A DNA stretch of 64,000 nucleotides from Vibrio sp. 16 (GCF_963681195.1 NZ_OY808997.1:2480001-2544000), one strand, 5' to 3'; shown: positions 45,419 to 55,861, numbered from the stretch's first letter. The notes: generated from the letters alone by a model not told the origin. Program-made: numbers and translations.

Positions 45419-46360
45419 GTGGAACTAGAAGACATCTATCGTCGTGATCTGAATTTGCTGGTGGCACTGCGAGTTTTAATCGAAGAATGCAGTGTAAGCA
45501 AAGCGGCAAACCGTTTAAATCTAAGCCAATCGGCGATGAGTCGAGTGCTGGGGCGGTTGCGTGACATGTTAGGAGACCCGCTCTTTACCCGCCAAGGACA
45601 ACATTTGATTCCGACCGAAAAAGCACTGGAAATTGATCGGTCTTTGGGAGAACCGCTAGAGTCATTGCGTCAGTTGCTGTCACCGTTGGAGTTCGATCCA
45701 CAAAGCTGCGATCAGACCTTTACTATCGCCACGACCGATTACGCGATGCAAACCATATTGCCGTTTGCCTTGCCGCGTATTTATCAAGAAGCGCCAAATG
45801 TCTCGTTTAACTTTTTACCCTTGCAGCATGACAGATTGGCAGACCAACTCACTTACGAGAATGCCGATTTAGCCATTTGTCGCCCGATTGGTCCTGTTGA
45901 GCCTCTGCGTAGCGAGATCTTAGGCCGAGTGGGGGTGCTTTGTTTGCTCTCTAAACAGCATCCTTTAGCGGACGCAGAAATGAGCTTGGCGGATTATCTG
46001 ACTTATCCGCACGCGATGATCGCAATCAGTGATGGAGTGAAAGCGTTAATTGAGGGGGCTCTGGTCGATCAGCCAAAGCGTAAGATGGTGCTGCGTGCTT
46101 ATCATTTGGAAGCGGCATTAGCGATTGTCGATACCATGCCTATCATTATTACCGTACCCGCTGACTTAGCGTATCTAGTCGCAGAGCGTTACGACTTAGT
46201 CATCAAGCCGTTACCATTTCAGTTTACGCCGTTTGACTACTCAATGATTTGGCACCCACGCTGTGAGCACTCTCCGGCTCAAGAGTGGTTGCGGGGAATT
46301 GTAAAGGAAGAGTGCAGTCGCTTGATTGCTAAACGCATTGACGACATTGGATTGGACTAA
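45419..46360 (+). CDS. LysR-family transcriptional regulator
   Basis: A 313-residue regulator beginning RRDLNLLVALRVLIEECSVSKAANRLNLSQSAMSRVLGRLR, a clear winged-helix domain of the NodD/LeuO-like branch, followed by a PBP2-type effector domain (FTIATTDYAMQTILPFALPRI). The start is a GTG with a poor ribosome site. It is convergent with acuI across a shared terminator. Target genes are not evident from position. Confidence 0.9.
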   Translation: MELEDIYRRDLNLLVALRVLIEECSVSKAANRLNLSQSAMSRVLGRLRDMLGDPLFTRQGQHLIPTEKALEIDRSLGEPLESLRQLLSPLEFDPQSCDQTFTIATTDYAMQTILPFALPRIYQEAPNVSFNFLPLQHDRLADQLTYENADLAICRPIGPVEPLRSEILGRVGVLCLLSKQHPLADAEMSLADYLTYPHAMIAISDGVKALIEGALVDQPKRKMVLRAYHLEAALAIVDTMPIIITVPADLAYLVAERYDLVIKPLPFQFTPFDYSMIWHPRCEHSPAQEWLRGIVKEECSRLIAKRIDDIGLD

Positions 46361-46364
46361 ATGT

Positions 46365-46397
46365 AAAAGAGCCAGCATTACAGGTGCTGGCTCTTTT
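46365..46397. terminator. Bidirectional terminator between LysR gene and acuI
   Basis: A 13-bp perfect stem AAAAGAGCCAGCA/TGCTGGCTCTTTT with a 7-base loop; A and T runs make it work in both directions. Confidence 0.92.
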
Positions 46398-46412
46398 TCT
46401 TTGTAGCGTTTA

Positions 46413-47393
46413 TTACAGCTTAATCACAACGCGACCCGTGACTTGGCCGTTAGTGATGTCTTCTGCGTATTTTGGTGCTTCGGCTAATTCAACTTCGGTA
46501 CATGCTTGCTCAAAGTAGCTCTCTGGAAGTAGCTCAACCAGTTTTTCCCATGCTGCGATTCGTTTGTCTGTTGGACACATGACCGAGTCCACACCCTGTA
46601 AGCGCACGTTACGTAGGATGAATGGCATTACTGTTGTTGGTAGGTCAAAGCCACCAGCCAGACCACACGCTGCAACTACGCTGTTGTAATCCATTTGAGC
46701 GAGAACTTTCGCGAGCACTTTGCTACCAACGGTATCAACCGCACCTGCCCAAACTTGTTTTTCGAGTGGACGCGCTGGCTCTTCAAACTCGCCACGCTCA
46801 ATGATGCGGCTCGCGCCAAGTTTTTCAAGTAGTGGACCGTTCTGTTCAATGCGGCCTGTCACTGCTGCCACTTTGTAGCCTAGTGTTGATAGAAGCGTCA
46901 CTGCTACTGAGCCAACACCACCACTTGCGCCAGTGACTAGGATTTCACCGTCTTCTGGTTTCACACCACCATCAATGATGGCTTGAACACACAGCATTGC
47001 CGTGAAGCCCGCTGTACCGACCATCATGGCTTTTTTGCTGTCGATACCTTTTGGTAGTGGCACTAGCCAATCTGCTTTTAGGCGTGCACGCTGTGCCATG
47101 CCGCCCCAGTGGTTCTCACCCACACCCCAACCAGTAAGCACAACTTTGTCGCCTGCTTGGTAACGGTCATCGACTGAGCTCACTACCGTACCCGCGAGGT
47201 CGATACCCGGTACCATAGGGAAGTTACGGATGATTTTTCCCTTACCTGTGATTGCTAAACCGTCTTTGTAGTTTAGTGATGAGTAGTCCACATCGATCAG
47301 TACTTCGCCTTCCGGCAGTTGCGCTTCATCGATCTGTTCGATGGTTGCGATAGTACGTTTTTCTTCTTGGTTTAGAATCAGTGCGTTAAACAT
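46413..47393 (-). CDS. acuI: Acryloyl-CoA reductase (NADPH), AcuI/YhdH family
   Basis: A 326-residue medium-chain dehydrogenase/reductase without catalytic zinc. The SSLNYKDGLAITG and MVPGIDLAGTV segments and the NADPH loop VTGASGGVGSVAVTLL are typical of AcuI/YhdH, which reduces acryloyl-CoA to propionyl-CoA. In DMSP users this detoxifies an intermediate, but the gene is widespread without DMSP genes. Start 47393 has GGAG just upstream; an earlier in-frame codon was rejected. Monocistronic. Confidence 0.92.
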   Translation of the reverse strand: MFNALILNQEEKRTIATIEQIDEAQLPEGEVLIDVDYSSLNYKDGLAITGKGKIIRNFPMVPGIDLAGTVVSSVDDRYQAGDKVVLTGWGVGENHWGGMAQRARLKADWLVPLPKGIDSKKAMMVGTAGFTAMLCVQAIIDGGVKPEDGEILVTGASGGVGSVAVTLLSTLGYKVAAVTGRIEQNGPLLEKLGASRIIERGEFEEPARPLEKQVWAGAVDTVGSKVLAKVLAQMDYNSVVAACGLAGGFDLPTTVMPFILRNVRLQGVDSVMCPTDKRIAAWEKLVELLPESYFEQACTEVELAEAPKYAEDITNGQVTGRVVIKL

Positions 47394-47520
47394 AGTGATC
47401 TCCACAAATAGAGCAGCAATTTAAAAACTGGTTATGAGTGTAGACCTAATTTGGGTATGACTAAAATGAAACTTTAGCATTATATCTATGCGTATCACGC
47501 ATTCTGTGGCAATGCTGCAA

Positions 47521-47550
47521 TAAAAATTAAAGCCAGTCGATTGACTGGCT
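47521..47550 (-). terminator. Terminator of the ilv operon
   Basis: An 8-bp stem AGCCAGTC/GACTGGCT with a GATT loop, followed on the minus strand by TTAATTTTTA. It lies 10 bases after the ilvA stop. Confidence 0.8.
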
Positions 47551-47559
47551 CTAAGATTG

Positions 47560-49089
47560 TTAAGAGAGGAAGAACTTGTATGACGGGTTGTCGGTTTCGT
47601 CCTTGCACTGGTAACCAAGTTCGCGCAGATGTGCTGAGAAGCGTGATAAGTCTGATTCATCAAGCTCAAAACCACATAGGACACGACCATAATCCGCACC
47701 GTGATTGCGATAGTTGAACAAGCTAATGTTCCAGTGTGTCCCGAGCGTGCTCAAGAACTTCAGTAGCGCTCCTGGGTACTCTGGGAACTCAAAGCTGTAC
47801 AAACGTTCTTTGAGAGGCTTGGAAGGCTTACCACCAATCATGTAGCGTACGTGCAGTTTTGCCATTTCGTCATCGGAGAGGTCAACCACTGGGTAGCCTC
47901 CGTCACGTAGATCGTGAATGATGTGGTTTAGCTCATCTTGGCCACCTTGCAGGCGGACACCGACGAAAATATTGGCTAACGCATCATCGTTGTAACGGTA
48001 GTTAAATTCCGTTACCGCTCGGCCGCCAATGAGATTGCAGAACTCAAAGAAAGCGCCCTGACGTTCAGGAATCGTCACTGCCAGCAAGCCTTCACGTTTT
48101 TCACCCAGTTCACAACGCTCAGAAACGTAGCGTAGACCGTGGAAGTTGGTATTGGCCCCTGATAAAACCGTACCTAGATTCTGACCCTTAAGCTCGTTTT
48201 GCTCGGCAAACTTCTTCAATCCCGCCAAAGCTAACGCACCAGAAGGTTCAGCAATCGCACGAGTATCTTCAAAGATATCTTTGACTGCTGCACAGATTTC
48301 ATCACTGGATACCGAAATATGACCATCGATGAATTGCTGACATAAACGGAACGTCTCTTCACCGATGCGTTTTACCGCAACACCGTCGGCAAACATGCTG
48401 ACTTGGTCAAGCACCACAGGTTCGCCCGCATCGAGTGCTGCTTTTAGACAAGCAGAATCTTCAGGCTCAACCGCAATCACTTTGATTTCAGGCATCAGCT
48501 GTTTCACCAGTACCGCAACACCTGCAGCAAGACCGCCGCCACCGACAGGCACGAAGATGTAATCGAGATGGCCATTTTGCTGCAGCATCTCCATACCAAT
48601 CGTCCCTTGACCTGCAATCACAAGTGGGTGATCGAATGGGGGCACAAAGGTGTAGCCATGCTCAGCAGATAAGCGCTCTGCTTCGGCTTTAGCTTCATCA
48701 AAGTTGCTACCGTGCAGCACCACGTTACCACCAAAACCGCGCACCGCCTCGACTTTGATGTCTGGGGTGGTTTTTGGCATCACAATGGTGGTCTTAATCC
48801 CCAGCTTGGTGCCAGACAGCGCCATGCCTTGAGCGTGATTACCTGCTGATGCTGCAATTACACCTGCTGCTTTTTGCTCATCCGTGAGGCTTGCTACCAT
48901 GTTGTACGCACCGCGCAGCTTGAACGAGTGCACCGGTTGGCGGTCTTCACGTTTGATTTGTACATTGTTGCCAATGCGAGCGGCTAAGCGAGGCATCTCT
49001 TGAAGTGGCGTTACCGTTGCCACTTCGTAGACTGGAGCTCTTAATATCTGGCGCAGATAATCTGCGCCAGTTTGGTTTGTCAGAGTCAT
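47560..49089 (-). CDS. ilvA: Threonine ammonia-lyase, biosynthetic
   Basis: A 509-residue PLP enzyme that makes 2-oxobutanoate from threonine, the first step to isoleucine. The PLP Lys57 is in PVHSFKLRGAYN, and GGGGLAAGV binds the phosphate. Two C-terminal ACT-like regulatory domains (from about 325) mark the feedback-inhibited biosynthetic form. Last gene of the ilv operon, 3 bases after ilvD. Confidence 0.97.
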   Translation of the reverse strand: MTLTNQTGADYLRQILRAPVYEVATVTPLQEMPRLAARIGNNVQIKREDRQPVHSFKLRGAYNMVASLTDEQKAAGVIAASAGNHAQGMALSGTKLGIKTTIVMPKTTPDIKVEAVRGFGGNVVLHGSNFDEAKAEAERLSAEHGYTFVPPFDHPLVIAGQGTIGMEMLQQNGHLDYIFVPVGGGGLAAGVAVLVKQLMPEIKVIAVEPEDSACLKAALDAGEPVVLDQVSMFADGVAVKRIGEETFRLCQQFIDGHISVSSDEICAAVKDIFEDTRAIAEPSGALALAGLKKFAEQNELKGQNLGTVLSGANTNFHGLRYVSERCELGEKREGLLAVTIPERQGAFFEFCNLIGGRAVTEFNYRYNDDALANIFVGVRLQGGQDELNHIIHDLRDGGYPVVDLSDDEMAKLHVRYMIGGKPSKPLKERLYSFEFPEYPGALLKFLSTLGTHWNISLFNYRNHGADYGRVLCGFELDESDLSRFSAHLRELGYQCKDETDNPSYKFFLS

Positions 49090-49092
49090 AAG

Positions 49093-50934
49093 CTAGTCCT
49101 CTAGCTTAGATTTATCTCGTACAGCGCCTTTGTCTGCACTGGTCGCCATACTTGCGTACGCTTTTAGTGCAAATGAAACTTCACGTTGACGGTCAACTGG
49201 TTTCCAGCCTAACTCGTCTTGTTTTGCACGGCGCTCTTCAAGCTCTTGTTCAGAAACTTCTAAAGAAATTGAACGGTTTGGAATATCAATCGCGATAATA
49301 TCGCCTTGTTTTACCAGACCAATTGCGCCGCCATTTGCTGCTTCAGGAGAAGCGTGACCGATAGACAAACCTGATGTACCACCCGAGAAACGGCCATCCG
49401 TCAGCAGTGCACACTCTTTACCAAGACCCATCGATTTTAGATAAGTGGTTGGATAGAGCATTTCTTGCATTCCCGGACCACCTTTAGGGCCTTCATAACG
49501 AATCACTACAACATCACCGGCTTTGACTTTGCCGCCTAAGATGCCTTCAACCGCATCTTCTTGGCTTTCAAATACCACCGCAGGTCCGGTGAATTTGTGG
49601 ATGCTTTCATCAACACCCGCTGTCTTAACGATACAGCCATCAAGGGCGATATTGCCTGAAAGCACTGCTAAGCCACCTTCTTGTGAGAACGCGTTATCGA
49701 TGGAACGGATACAACCTTCAGCGCGGTCATCATCAAGACGGTCCCAGCGACAATCTTGTGAAAACGCTTTAGTGGTACGAATACCAGCAGGGCCTGCGCG
49801 GAAGAACTTCAATACGTCTTCGTCTTCCGTTTGGATGATGTCGTATTTCGCAAGTTGCTCTTTCATGGACAAGCCAAGTACCGTGCGAGCTTGATTATGA
49901 AGTAGGCCTGCGCGGTCCAGTTCACCAAGGATCGCCATGACACCACCAGCGCGGTGTACATCTTCCATGTGATATTTCTGGGTTGATGGCGCCACTTTAC
50001 ATAGGTGAGGAACTTGGCGAGATAGGCGATCGATATCTTCCATATCGAAGTCAACTTCACCTTCTTGCGCTGCCGCGAGTAGATGAAGGATAGTGTTGGT
50101 AGATCCACCCATCGCGATATCGAGTGCCATCGCATTTTCAAACGCATCAAACGTTGCGATGTTGCGTGGCAATGCAGATTCATCGTCTTGCTCGTAGTAA
50201 CGTTTAGTTAGTTCAACAATGCGTTTACCCGCGTTGATGAACAGCTGCTCACGGTCTGCGTGCGTTGCTAGCATTGAGCCATTACCTGGCTGAGAAAGAC
50301 CTAGCGCTTCTGTTAGACAGTTCATCGAGTTTGCTGTGAACATGCCTGAACATGAACCGCAAGTCGGACACGCACTACGCTCGATCTGCTCACTCTGCTC
50401 GTCTGAGACTTTCGGGTCTGCGCCTTGGATCATCGCATCAACAAGGTCGAGCTTGATGATTTGGTCAGAAAGCTTGGTTTTACCCGCTTCCATTGGACCG
50501 CCAGAGACAAAGATTACTGGGATGTTTAGGCGCATTGACGCCATCAGCATTCCCGGAGTGATTTTGTCACAGTTAGAGATACATACCATGGCATCGGCGC
50601 AGTGTGCGTTGACCATGTACTCTACCGAATCTGCGATAAGCTCACGTGAAGGCAGTGAGTACAGCATGCCGCCGTGACCCATTGCGATACCATCATCAAC
50701 GGCGATGGTGTTAAATTCTTTGGCGATACCGCCCGCTTTTTCGATTTCACCTGCAACCAATTGGCCCATATCTTTTAGGTGAACGTGGCCTGGTACAAAC
50801 TGGGTGAATGAGTTCACCACGGCGATGATCGGTTTACCGAAATCTTCGTCTTTGACACCTGTCGCACGCCATAAAGCGCGCGCACCGGCCATATTGCGTC
50901 CATGTGTTGTGGTTGCTGATCTGTATTTTGGCAT
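49093..50934 (-). CDS. ilvD: Dihydroxy-acid dehydratase
   Basis: A 613-residue iron-sulfur dehydratase, fourth step of valine/isoleucine synthesis. Cluster Cys candidates lie in [12 protein letters not shown] and [19 protein letters not shown], both family signatures. It lies 30 bases after ilvE and just before ilvA. Confidence 0.97.
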   Translation of the reverse strand: MPKYRSATTTHGRNMAGARALWRATGVKDEDFGKPIIAVVNSFTQFVPGHVHLKDMGQLVAGEIEKAGGIAKEFNTIAVDDGIAMGHGGMLYSLPSRELIADSVEYMVNAHCADAMVCISNCDKITPGMLMASMRLNIPVIFVSGGPMEAGKTKLSDQIIKLDLVDAMIQGADPKVSDEQSEQIERSACPTCGSCSGMFTANSMNCLTEALGLSQPGNGSMLATHADREQLFINAGKRIVELTKRYYEQDDESALPRNIATFDAFENAMALDIAMGGSTNTILHLLAAAQEGEVDFDMEDIDRLSRQVPHLCKVAPSTQKYHMEDVHRAGGVMAILGELDRAGLLHNQARTVLGLSMKEQLAKYDIIQTEDEDVLKFFRAGPAGIRTTKAFSQDCRWDRLDDDRAEGCIRSIDNAFSQEGGLAVLSGNIALDGCIVKTAGVDESIHKFTGPAVVFESQEDAVEGILGGKVKAGDVVVIRYEGPKGGPGMQEMLYPTTYLKSMGLGKECALLTDGRFSGGTSGLSIGHASPEAANGGAIGLVKQGDIIAIDIPNRSISLEVSEQELEERRAKQDELGWKPVDRQREVSFALKAYASMATSADKGAVRDKSKLED

Positions 50935-50964
50935 TGTGTTACTTCCTATATTTGCCGGTGCTTT

Positions 50965-51912
50965 TTAAGCTTTTTCTGCGTCTTGTGGGTACACGTAATC
51001 GAGCCAACCCCATTTATCTTCTGTAGTGCCATTGAATAGGCCGAAGTAAGCTTCTTGGAGCTCTTTGGTGATTGGGCCGCGTTTGCCTGTGCCGACTTCA
51101 ATCTTATCGATAGTGGCAACAGGAACGACCTCTGCTGCTGTACCGGTCATAAAGACTTCATCTGCTAGGTAAAGTGCTTCACGAGCAATGTTTGCTTCAC
51201 GAACTTCATAACCGCGATCACGAGCGATTGTCATGATGGAATCGCGAGTGATACCCGGCAGGATTGCACTGGTTGCTGGTGGCGTGGTGATAACACCATC
51301 TTTAATCACAAAGATGTTTTCGCCCGCACCTTCAGATAGGTAACCATCAACGCTTAGCGCGATACCTTCGTCGTAACCGTGACGACGGGCTTCACCGCCG
51401 ACAAGTAGTGATGATAGGTAGTTACCCCCCGCTTTTGCTGCGGTAGGAATGGTGTTTGGTGCTGCGCGGTTCCAGCTAGAGATCATCGCGTCTACGCCTT
51501 TCTCTAGTGCTTCTTCACCTAGGTAAGACCCCCAAGGGAAAGCCGCAATGATCAGATCCATTTCAGTGCCGACAGGCGGGCATACACCTAGACCTACATT
51601 ACCAACAAAGCCCAGTGGACGAATGTAGGCGCTTTCAAGTTTGTTTTGACGCAGTGTTTCACGCGTTGCTTCCATGATCTCCTCAACCGTGTATGGGATT
51701 GGGAAGCGATAGATTTTTGCCGAATCTTTAAGGCGCTTTGCGTGCTCTAGATGGCGGAAGACAATTGGGCCTTTGGGTGTGTTGTAGCAACGTACACCTT
51801 CGAATACTGACGTTCCATAGTGCATCGCGTGAGTCAAAACGTGTACATTTGCCTCCGCCCAAGGAACCATTTCACCATTAAACCAAATGTAGTCTGCTGT
51901 TTTTGTAGCCAT
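50965..51912 (-). CDS. ilvE: Branched-chain amino acid aminotransferase
   Basis: A 315-residue fold-type IV PLP enzyme. The cofactor Lys160 is in PTAAKAGGNYLSSL and the substrate region EGVRCY near 39-43. It catalyses the last step for valine, leucine and isoleucine. It lies 12 bases after ilvM. Confidence 0.97.
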   Translation of the reverse strand: MATKTADYIWFNGEMVPWAEANVHVLTHAMHYGTSVFEGVRCYNTPKGPIVFRHLEHAKRLKDSAKIYRFPIPYTVEEIMEATRETLRQNKLESAYIRPLGFVGNVGLGVCPPVGTEMDLIIAAFPWGSYLGEEALEKGVDAMISSWNRAAPNTIPTAAKAGGNYLSSLLVGGEARRHGYDEGIALSVDGYLSEGAGENIFVIKDGVITTPPATSAILPGITRDSIMTIARDRGYEVREANIAREALYLADEVFMTGTAAEVVPVATIDKIEVGTGKRGPITKELQEAYFGLFNGTTEDKWGWLDYVYPQDAEKA

Positions 51913-51924
51913 TTATTGCCTTCC

Positions 51925-52209
51925 TTATGCACAGATTTTTTGTTGTAGATTGTTATTTGGGAGTTCGTCACGAGCGATTTGCGTGACTTCAACAGTGCGC
52001 ACATCCCAAAGCTTCTCAATTTGATTGGTTAAGAATGAGATAGGGCGATCGCTGTCGACAATGATTTCAACGCTGGCAACCTTGCTTTCGTGATTTTGAG
52101 TGCCAGCCACTTGTTTCACCACAAATCCGCGGTGACGCACGACGCGAAGAACACGCTCTAACAGTACCGGTTTATCGTCAGCTTTGATGTCGATTAAGTA
52201 TCTTTCCAT
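51925..52209 (-). CDS. ilvM: Acetolactate synthase II small subunit
   Basis: A 94-residue ACT-domain protein that supports IlvG. It begins MERYLIDIKADDKPVLLERVLRVVRHRGF, the usual IlvM opening. The start at 52209 lies one base after the ilvG stop; an in-frame upstream codon at 52281 inside ilvG was rejected. Confidence 0.94.
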   Translation of the reverse strand: MERYLIDIKADDKPVLLERVLRVVRHRGFVVKQVAGTQNHESKVASVEIIVDSDRPISFLTNQIEKLWDVRTVEVTQIARDELPNNNLQQKICA

Positions 52210-52210
52210 G

Positions 52211-53857
52211 TTAGGTGTTCTCCAGCATGTCATTGTTTGATGCACCTGGCGGTACAAGTGGCCATACGTTTTCTTCTTCATCGATTAAAACATGAAGTAA
52301 GTATGACGTCTTACTTTCTAGCATTTCTTTCAGTGCTGGCTCAACTTCTTCTTTCTTGGTGATGGTTTTTCCAGGAATATCAAAAGCTTTTGCTAGCATG
52401 ACGAAATCTGGGTTGTCATCCAAAATCGTTTCACTGTGGCGTCCATCAAAGAACAGTGATTGCCATTGACGAACCATGCCTAGGCGTTGGTTATTGAGCA
52501 GGACGATTTTCACTGGGATTTGACGACGCTTAAGTGTCCCAAGTTCCTGCACGTTCATCATAAACGACCCATCACCTGTAATAAGGATAGATTGGTCATC
52601 AGGACGCGCCACTGCCGCACCCATGGCAGCAGGAAGGCCAAAGCCCATGGTGCCAAGGCCTGCCGACGTGATGAAGTTTTGTGGTTCGCGTGGTTGAATG
52701 TGCTGCGCTGCCCACATTTGGTGTTGACCAACGTCGGTTGAGACGATCGAGCTGTCTGGCATCATGTCAGACAGCTGATTCAGCAGACCTGGGGCGTAGA
52801 TAAGTTCGCCTGGGTGATTGTAGTTCCATTTAAAGTCACTACGCAGACTTTCACTGTGCTTCACCCAAGGGGTGATGTCTTGCGTCAATTCAAGTTGAGG
52901 AAGCACGGCAGGGATCTCTCCACGAACTGGTGCATTGGCTTGGCGCAACTTGTGGATTTCTGCGGCATCGATATCGATATGGATGACTTTAGCGTTTGGC
53001 GCAAAGGTATCGAGCTTACCCGTAACTCGGTCATCGAAACGGGCACCCACAGCAATCAATAGGTCACACTCTTGCACCACTAAGTTCGCCGCTTTGGTTC
53101 CGTGCATGCCTAGCATACCGAGATAGTGCGGGTCGTGACGTTCAATAGTACCTAAGCCTTTTAGCGTACTGACCGATGGCATTGGATTTAAACGCAAGAA
53201 CTCGCGCACTGCGTCAGTCGCATGACCAAGCTGAACACCGCCACCAACATACATGACAGGACGTGAACTTTGCGATAACAAGGCTTGCGCTTTGGCTATA
53301 TCGTCGTTGCTTGCAACTGGCATTGCAGGTGGTGTGAAAGGAGGAAGAAGAGTGACAGGTGCTTGACCTAATTGAACATCTTTTGCGATATCGACAATGA
53401 CTGGACCGGGTCGCCCCGTTTTTGCCACTTCAAACGCTTCAGCAAGGGTTGGTGCTAGCTCATGGATGTCAGTGACAAGATAACTGTGCTTGGTACAGGA
53501 GAGTGACATACCGATCACATCCATTTCTTGGAATGCATCGGTACCGATGTGGGAGCTGGCAACCTGACCTGTTATCGCCACAAGGGGGATGGAGTCCATA
53601 AAGGCATCGGCAAGACCTGTCACTAGATTGGTTGCGCCGGGTCCAGAAGTGGCCATACACACGGCAACATCTTGCGTTGCTCGTGCCATTCCTATGGCAG
53701 CCATTGCAGCGCCTTGTTCATGGCGGCAAAGAATGTGTTCGACGCCACCATCATAAAGGGCGTCATAGATTGGCATTATGGCACCACCAGGATAACCAAA
53801 TACGGTTTTGATCCCTTGTTGTTTTAATGCGGCTACGACTAATTCGGCACCTGTCAT
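52211..53857 (-). CDS. ilvG: Acetolactate synthase II large subunit
   Basis: A full-length 548-residue thiamine diphosphate enzyme, the first common step of branched-chain synthesis. Glu47 ([10 protein letters not shown]) activates the cofactor and [12 protein letters not shown] ... NNQRLGMV is the ThDP/Mg motif. No frameshift is present, unlike E. coli K-12 ilvG. First structural gene behind the ilvL attenuator, preceded by GGAGG. Confidence 0.97.
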   Translation of the reverse strand: MTGAELVVAALKQQGIKTVFGYPGGAIMPIYDALYDGGVEHILCRHEQGAAMAAIGMARATQDVAVCMATSGPGATNLVTGLADAFMDSIPLVAITGQVASSHIGTDAFQEMDVIGMSLSCTKHSYLVTDIHELAPTLAEAFEVAKTGRPGPVIVDIAKDVQLGQAPVTLLPPFTPPAMPVASNDDIAKAQALLSQSSRPVMYVGGGVQLGHATDAVREFLRLNPMPSVSTLKGLGTIERHDPHYLGMLGMHGTKAANLVVQECDLLIAVGARFDDRVTGKLDTFAPNAKVIHIDIDAAEIHKLRQANAPVRGEIPAVLPQLELTQDITPWVKHSESLRSDFKWNYNHPGELIYAPGLLNQLSDMMPDSSIVSTDVGQHQMWAAQHIQPREPQNFITSAGLGTMGFGLPAAMGAAVARPDDQSILITGDGSFMMNVQELGTLKRRQIPVKIVLLNNQRLGMVRQWQSLFFDGRHSETILDDNPDFVMLAKAFDIPGKTITKKEEVEPALKEMLESKTSYLLHVLIDEEENVWPLVPPGASNNDMLENT

Positions 53858-53994
53858 CGTAAGCCTCCTTGTTTACCGCTTGAGCGATGTTGTGTTGCAT
53901 TGCACTTCATGTGCGCTCCCATTCTTCCTGTCATCAGGGTCAAGAACGACGTTGACCAAGATGAACTCTATTTTAATTGTCTGGCGTAAGTTGT

Positions 53995-54032
53995 AAAAAA
54001 ACCCCCGGACTTTTCAGTGCGGGGGTTTTTAA
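53995..54032 (-). terminator. Attenuator terminator of the ilv operon
   Basis: Between ilvL and ilvG the minus strand has a GC-rich stem (five C-G pairs plus more, one mismatch) with a TTTC/GAAA loop followed by seven T. With the leader peptide upstream it forms a classical amino-acid attenuator. Confidence 0.92.
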
Positions 54033-54042
54033 AATGCTGTGG

Positions 54043-54132
54043 TTATTTGTCGCCCACTAGCCCCCGCGTGGAATCAATAATGACCACGATAATCAGGAGA
54101 ATCAGTGCGTTGAAGCGGGCGTTTAAATTCAT
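54043..54132 (-). CDS. ilvL: ilv operon leader peptide
   Basis: A 29-codon ORF on the minus strand whose middle reads ALILLIIVVIID, ten consecutive Leu, Ile or Val codons. It sits directly upstream of the attenuator and about 185 bases before ilvG. Ribosome stalling at these codons when charged Leu, Ile or Val tRNA is scarce would favour the antiterminator. It is too short for standard ORF finding but its role is clear from composition and place. Confidence 0.95.
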   Translation of the reverse strand: MNLNARFNALILLIIVVIIDSTRGLVGDK

Positions 54133-54192
54133 AGTTCTTTTAAGTCTTTTGGTACTCAATACTGGTACGAAATTGTTTGCGTCACTAGTGGT

Positions 54193-54221
54193 AACATACA
54201 ATTCCGTTAAATGACAAGCAA
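54193..54221 (-). promoter_or_regulatory. Probable promoter of the ilv operon
   Basis: On the minus strand TTGCTT and TATGTT are spaced by 17 bases, about 60 bases upstream of the ilvL start. The divergent comM promoter must lie in the same 180-base gap. Confidence 0.6.
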
Positions 54222-54313
54222 AAACTCATACTTTTTTCACATTCTTTCAGCAACTGGGCAGGCTATATAACAACCTTGATGACAAATTCAGCGAACTATC
54301 AGGGAGATAAATA

Positions 54314-54346
54314 ATGGATTGGAATGTGAGTCAATTATGGGGTTAG
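54314..54346 (+). CDS. Ten-codon mini-ORF overlapping the comM start
   Basis: ATG at 54314 lies 7 bases after AGGGAG, the only good ribosome site in this leader, and reads MDWNVSQLWG to a TAG at 54344-54346. The comM ATG at 54337 lies inside it in another frame. It could couple or limit comM translation. Alternatively, comM starts at an in-frame TTG (54319) using the same ribosome site. Confidence 0.45.
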   Translation: MDWNVSQLWG

Positions 54347-55860
54347 CCATCATCCATAGCCGAGCGTCTGTGGGAGTTGAAGCGCCCAGCGTCACAGTTG
54401 AAGTACACATCAGTAATGGAATGCCAGGGTTTACCTTGGTTGGTCTACCGGAAACAACCGTCAAAGAATCCCGCGATCGGGTGCGTAGCGCGATTATTAA
54501 CTCTCGTTTTGAGTTTCCAGCCAAGCGGATTACGGTCAATTTAGCCCCAGCAGATTTACCTAAAGAGGGAGGCCGCTTTGATCTGCCGATCGCGCTGGGC
54601 ATCCTTGCCGCTTCAGAGCAGATCCCGTTAACCCATTTGGCCGACAAGGAGTTTATTGGTGAATTGGCGTTATCGGGAGAGTTGCGGCGCGTAAAAGGTG
54701 TGTTACCTGCGGCATTGGCGGTGAATCAAGCACAACGTTGTTTGGTGGTTCCGCAGAGCAATGGCGACCAAGCGGCGTTAGTTGGAGAAAAACAACATAA
54801 GTCAGCCAGCACTTTACTGGAGGTCTGCGCGGCGTTGTGTGGCCAAAATGAACTGCAGCTCCACCAATCTCCACACAAGATGTCGTCACCCGCGCTAGAG
54901 CGTGACTTGCAAGATATTATTGGTCAGCAACAAGGGAAGCGTGCACTAGAGATCGCTGCTGCAGGCAATCACAACCTCTTATTTCTTGGTCCGCCGGGGA
55001 CAGGGAAAACCATGCTTGCCTCTCGCCTTTGTGATTTGTTGCCTGAAATGACCGATGAAGAGGCGATGGAAACGGCCTCCGTTGCCTCTCTAACGCAACA
55101 AGAAATCAACGCCTACAACTGGAAACAGCGTCCATTTCGCTCGCCGCACCACTCTAGCTCGACCGCAGCATTGGTGGGCGGTGGGTCAGTACCGAGACCC
55201 GGAGAGATCTCTTTGGCGCACAATGGTTTGCTGTTTCTTGATGAAATGCCCGAGTTTGAGCGGAAAGTGTTGGATTCTTTGCGTGAGCCTTTGGAATCAG
55301 GGGAAATTATTATTTCTCGTGCTCAAGGGAAAACGCGTTTTCCTGCTCGCTTTCAATTGGTCGGCGCACTCAACCCAAGTCCGACAGGTTACTATGAAGG
55401 CAATCAGTCTCGAGTGAACCCTCAAGTGATTTTGCGTTATTTAAGTCGCCTATCTGGGCCGTTATTAGACCGGTTTGATATGTCGCTAGAGATTCCCGCT
55501 TTGCCCAAAGGAACCTTGGCGGAAGGAGGAGATCGCGGTGAAACAACTCAAGTGGTGAAGCAGCGAGTCATTGAGGCGCGCGAGAGAATGTTGAGTCGAT
55601 CAAACAAAGTGAATGCTTTGCTAGGCAGTCGTGAAATTGAGCGATATTGCCCGCTACGTAAAGAAGATGCCCAGTTTCTGGAAAGCGCGTTACACCGATT
55701 GGGATTGTCTATTCGTGCTTATCATCGAATTATCAAGGTGGCACGCACCATTGCTGATTTGGAGGGGGCAGAGCACATTGAACGTAATCATTTGGCGGAA
55801 GCGTTAGGTTATCGTTCGATGGATAGGCTGCTCAAACAGTTAACGGCTCAAGCTGTATAG
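54337..55860 (+). CDS. comM: ComM/YifB-type AAA+ helicase (Mg chelatase-like)
   Basis: A 507-residue protein with an N-terminal Lon-like domain (IIHSRASVGVEAPSVTVEVHIS), an AAA+ domain with Walker A GPPGTGKTMLAS and Walker B LLFLDEMPEF, and a C-terminal Mg-chelatase region. In Vibrio cholerae ComM is a branch-migration helicase needed for natural transformation. Start 54337 aligns with E. coli YifB but has no ribosome site of its own; see the overlapping mini-ORF. It is divergent from ilvL, the conserved synteny. Confidence 0.95.
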   Translation: MGLAIIHSRASVGVEAPSVTVEVHISNGMPGFTLVGLPETTVKESRDRVRSAIINSRFEFPAKRITVNLAPADLPKEGGRFDLPIALGILAASEQIPLTHLADKEFIGELALSGELRRVKGVLPAALAVNQAQRCLVVPQSNGDQAALVGEKQHKSASTLLEVCAALCGQNELQLHQSPHKMSSPALERDLQDIIGQQQGKRALEIAAAGNHNLLFLGPPGTGKTMLASRLCDLLPEMTDEEAMETASVASLTQQEINAYNWKQRPFRSPHHSSSTAALVGGGSVPRPGEISLAHNGLLFLDEMPEFERKVLDSLREPLESGEIIISRAQGKTRFPARFQLVGALNPSPTGYYEGNQSRVNPQVILRYLSRLSGPLLDRFDMSLEIPALPKGTLAEGGDRGETTQVVKQRVIEARERMLSRSNKVNALLGSREIERYCPLRKEDAQFLESALHRLGLSIRAYHRIIKVARTIADLEGAEHIERNHLAEALGYRSMDRLLKQLTAQAV

Positions 55861-55861
55861 A

